Origin: Psychrobacillus sp. FSL K6-2836
GTDB taxonomy: Bacteria > Bacillota > Bacilli > Bacillales_A > Planococcaceae
Direction: 5' to 3'
Length of the DNA stretch: 64,000 nt
Assembly (NCBI RefSeq): GCF_038003085.1
Contig: NZ_JBBOOM010000001.1
Span: forward strand, 2,356,001-2,420,000
Part shown: positions 62,802 to 64,000 of the stretch, in pieces
How positions within the stretch are numbered: position 1 is the first letter of the stretch
How the letters are laid out: each line of letters begins with the position of its first letter
Notes under the pieces: model-generated
The model's database searches: none
The model's input: the letters and a program-made list of their open reading frames with translations, nothing else
What the model was told of the DNA's origin: nothing
Program-made: the position numbers and the translations under genes

Positions 62802-63479
62802 GTGACTATTCGAAATTGGTTTAAATTCTTTCTGAATGCCTTGTTAATCGGTGGTTTAGTAACAGGTATTTTTGGTTTATTTATACGTTGGGACGATGCT
62901 TTTTCTACATATTTTGAAGCAGGACAATGGAGTGAATTCTTTGCAGCATTTGCCTTTATGGTAGTAATGGGTTTTACGATTAGTGTCATTGCACAAATGG
63001 GTTACTTTGCCTATTTAACGATTCACCAGATGGGAGTCAATATTTTTAGAACTCTTACTTTGTGGAACTGGGTACAGTTATTGATTATTGCATTTGTTAT
63101 TTTTGATTTAATTATGTTCCGTTTTCGACCAAATGCTGAAACTACCGGACAAATATGGCTATATGTTATCTTACTTGCGGCCTTAATCATTACCTCAGTA
63201 GTCGTGGCAATTATTAAAGCAAATCTCACGAAAAAGCATGCGCTTATATCGGCTTTGTTCTTTATGATTGTTGTCTCCACTCTAGAGTGGCTTCCGGTAT
63301 TAATGGTACGAGCTGACAATGTAGATAGTTGGGTTACGTTGTTATTATTCCCGATTCTTGCAGTTAATGCATACCAATTACTGGCGCTTCCAAAATATAA
63401 TGCGAAGTCAGAAGTTGATCGTTTGAAATTAGAGGAACGCAGAAAAAAAAGAAGAGAAGCGGCATCGACTAAGAATTAA
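62802..63479 (+). CDS. kbaA: KbaA, KinB-signalling pathway activation membrane protein
   Basis: 225 residues with about six membrane helices. The conserved SEFFAAFAFMVVMGFTISVI and AQMGYFAYLTIHQMGVNIF stretches match KbaA. It supports KinB input into the sporulation phosphorelay. The C-terminal tail KLEERRKKRREAASTKN is longer and more basic than in B. subtilis (198 residues). GTG 62802 behind ATGGAGGAAATCTCGCT. Confidence 0.88.
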   Translation: MTIRNWFKFFLNALLIGGLVTGIFGLFIRWDDAFSTYFEAGQWSEFFAAFAFMVVMGFTISVIAQMGYFAYLTIHQMGVNIFRTLTLWNWVQLLIIAFVIFDLIMFRFRPNAETTGQIWLYVILLAALIITSVVVAIIKANLTKKHALISALFFMIVVSTLEWLPVLMVRADNVDSWVTLLLFPILAVNAYQLLALPKYNAKSEVDRLKLEERRKKRREAASTKN

Positions 63480-63519
63480 TAAAAGTTGCTCTGACTACAA
63501 GTCAGGGCAACTTTTATAT
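63479..63519. terminator. bidirectional terminator between kbaA and the PdaB-like gene
   Basis: ATAAAAGTTGC and GCAACTTTTAT, with inner CTGACT/AGTCAG and loop ACA, form a near-perfect 17-bp stem with T (or A on the other strand) on both sides. Confidence 0.88.
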
Positions 63520-63528
63520 TTATATAAA

Positions 63529-64000
63529 TTATTCTGGATAAGTTTTGGTTTTTACTTTTAAACCAAAGATATTTTGTTCAATGCTGATAATTTCTTTAGA
63601 CTGAACATACTTTGTCAGTTGCTGTATATCTATCCGTTCTTCCTGATGTAGAGGAATAGTGAGAATGTCGCCTTTTTCAAGCCCAGGAACTTTATCGGTC
63701 CAGTACTTACTAGAGCTGAGTAAATTAACTTCCTGTTCCCAAGCCTTTTTTTGCAACTCAATAGGAAAATCATAATCGATTGTTCTAAACCAAAGTGGAC
63801 TTTCACCAATTGCTTGTTCAAAACGTTCAACTTCTTTTTCAAACAAAGTCGGATTTTCCAAATAAGTTGCTCCACTTTTACCCAAAAGACTAATAGGTAC
63901 ATTTTTTTCTTTCATGACCTCTATAATATCCTCAGAGCGTTCAATCCAATCAATACTTATAAAAAAATGAGGGTAAGGAGCTTGCAGATCATTTACAAGT
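63529..64000 (-). CDS. PdaB-like degenerate polysaccharide deacetylase (C-terminal part, cut by the window)
   Basis: 157 residues visible; the frame is open to the window edge, so the N-terminus is missing and the ATG at 63915 is internal. FFISIDWIERSEDIIEVMKE aligns with the PdaB segment [20 protein letters not shown], and GDILTIPLHQ with GDIILLHASD. But RPPTGKFN has become RTIDYDFP, and the metal-binding and DDW residues are absent. Position matches pdaB of B. subtilis. It is probably an inactive homolog. Confidence 0.65.
   Translation of the reverse strand, partial: LVNDLQAPYPHFFISIDWIERSEDIIEVMKEKNVPISLLGKSGATYLENPTLFEKEVERFEQAIGESPLWFRTIDYDFPIELQKKAWEQEVNLLSSSKYWTDKVPGLEKGDILTIPLHQEERIDIQQLTKYVQSKEIISIEQNIFGLKVKTKTYPE

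Overview
The window looks like the core chromosome of an endospore-forming, low-GC Gram-positive of the order Bacillales. Gene order closely follows the Bacillus subtilis ctsR-to-kbaA region. Some intergenic repeats and the protein sequences suggest a relative of the Planococcaceae/Caryophanaceae (Psychrobacillus, Lysinibacillus, Sporosarcina); that placement is an inference from remembered sequences, not a search result. Almost all genes lie on the + strand. Only gerD and the truncated last gene are on the - strand. I saw no rRNA, tRNA, CRISPR array, prophage or transposase gene.

Layout. 1-4780: a terminator of an upstream unit, then the heat-shock operon ctsR-mcsA-mcsB-clpC behind a sigma-A promoter and a CtsR box. 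5002-14812: radA, a PIN/TRAM membrane protein (yacL), ispD, ispF, gltX, then a cysteine T-box ahead of cysE-cysS-mrnC-rlmB-rae1. 14817-19231: sigH, rpmG, secE, nusG and the rplK-rplA and rplJ-rplL units with their leaders. 19254-32451: an rsmC-type methyltransferase, rpoB, rpoC, rplGB, rpsL, rpsG, fusA, tuf, closed by a strong terminator.

32463-38555 is the accessory part: a response regulator, a short intramembrane-sensing histidine kinase, an ABC ATPase and a large permease in the order of the BceRSAB-type antimicrobial-peptide sensing and resistance modules, followed by an ion-transporter (Na+/H+ antiporter-like) gene. It separates the str operon from the S10 operon. A palindromic dispersed repeat and a degenerate AT-rich stretch follow.

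38920-53459: the S10-spc-alpha supercluster (rpsJ to rplQ, with secY, adk, infA, rpmJ and rpoA). Then come an energy-coupling (ECF) module with truA, and rplM-rpsI behind an L13-type leader. A GNAT acetyltransferase and an MFS transporter follow as accessory genes. The window ends in sporulation and germination genes: cwlD, salA, gerD, kbaA and a degenerate PdaB-like gene cut by the window edge.

Together the genes make transcription and translation machinery, protein quality control and Cys/Glu charging, with sporulation entry (sigH, kbaA) and germination (cwlD, gerD) at the edges. The departures from the B. subtilis layout are: no disA between radA and yacL, no map between adk and infA, an unusually long repeat-bearing gap between rpoB and rpoC, an attenuator-like rpoB leader, a terminator-like hairpin and distant Shine-Dalgarno in front of nusG, the Bce-type insertion, and the PdaB-like protein that has lost its catalytic motifs. 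I found no wholly new multi-gene system.
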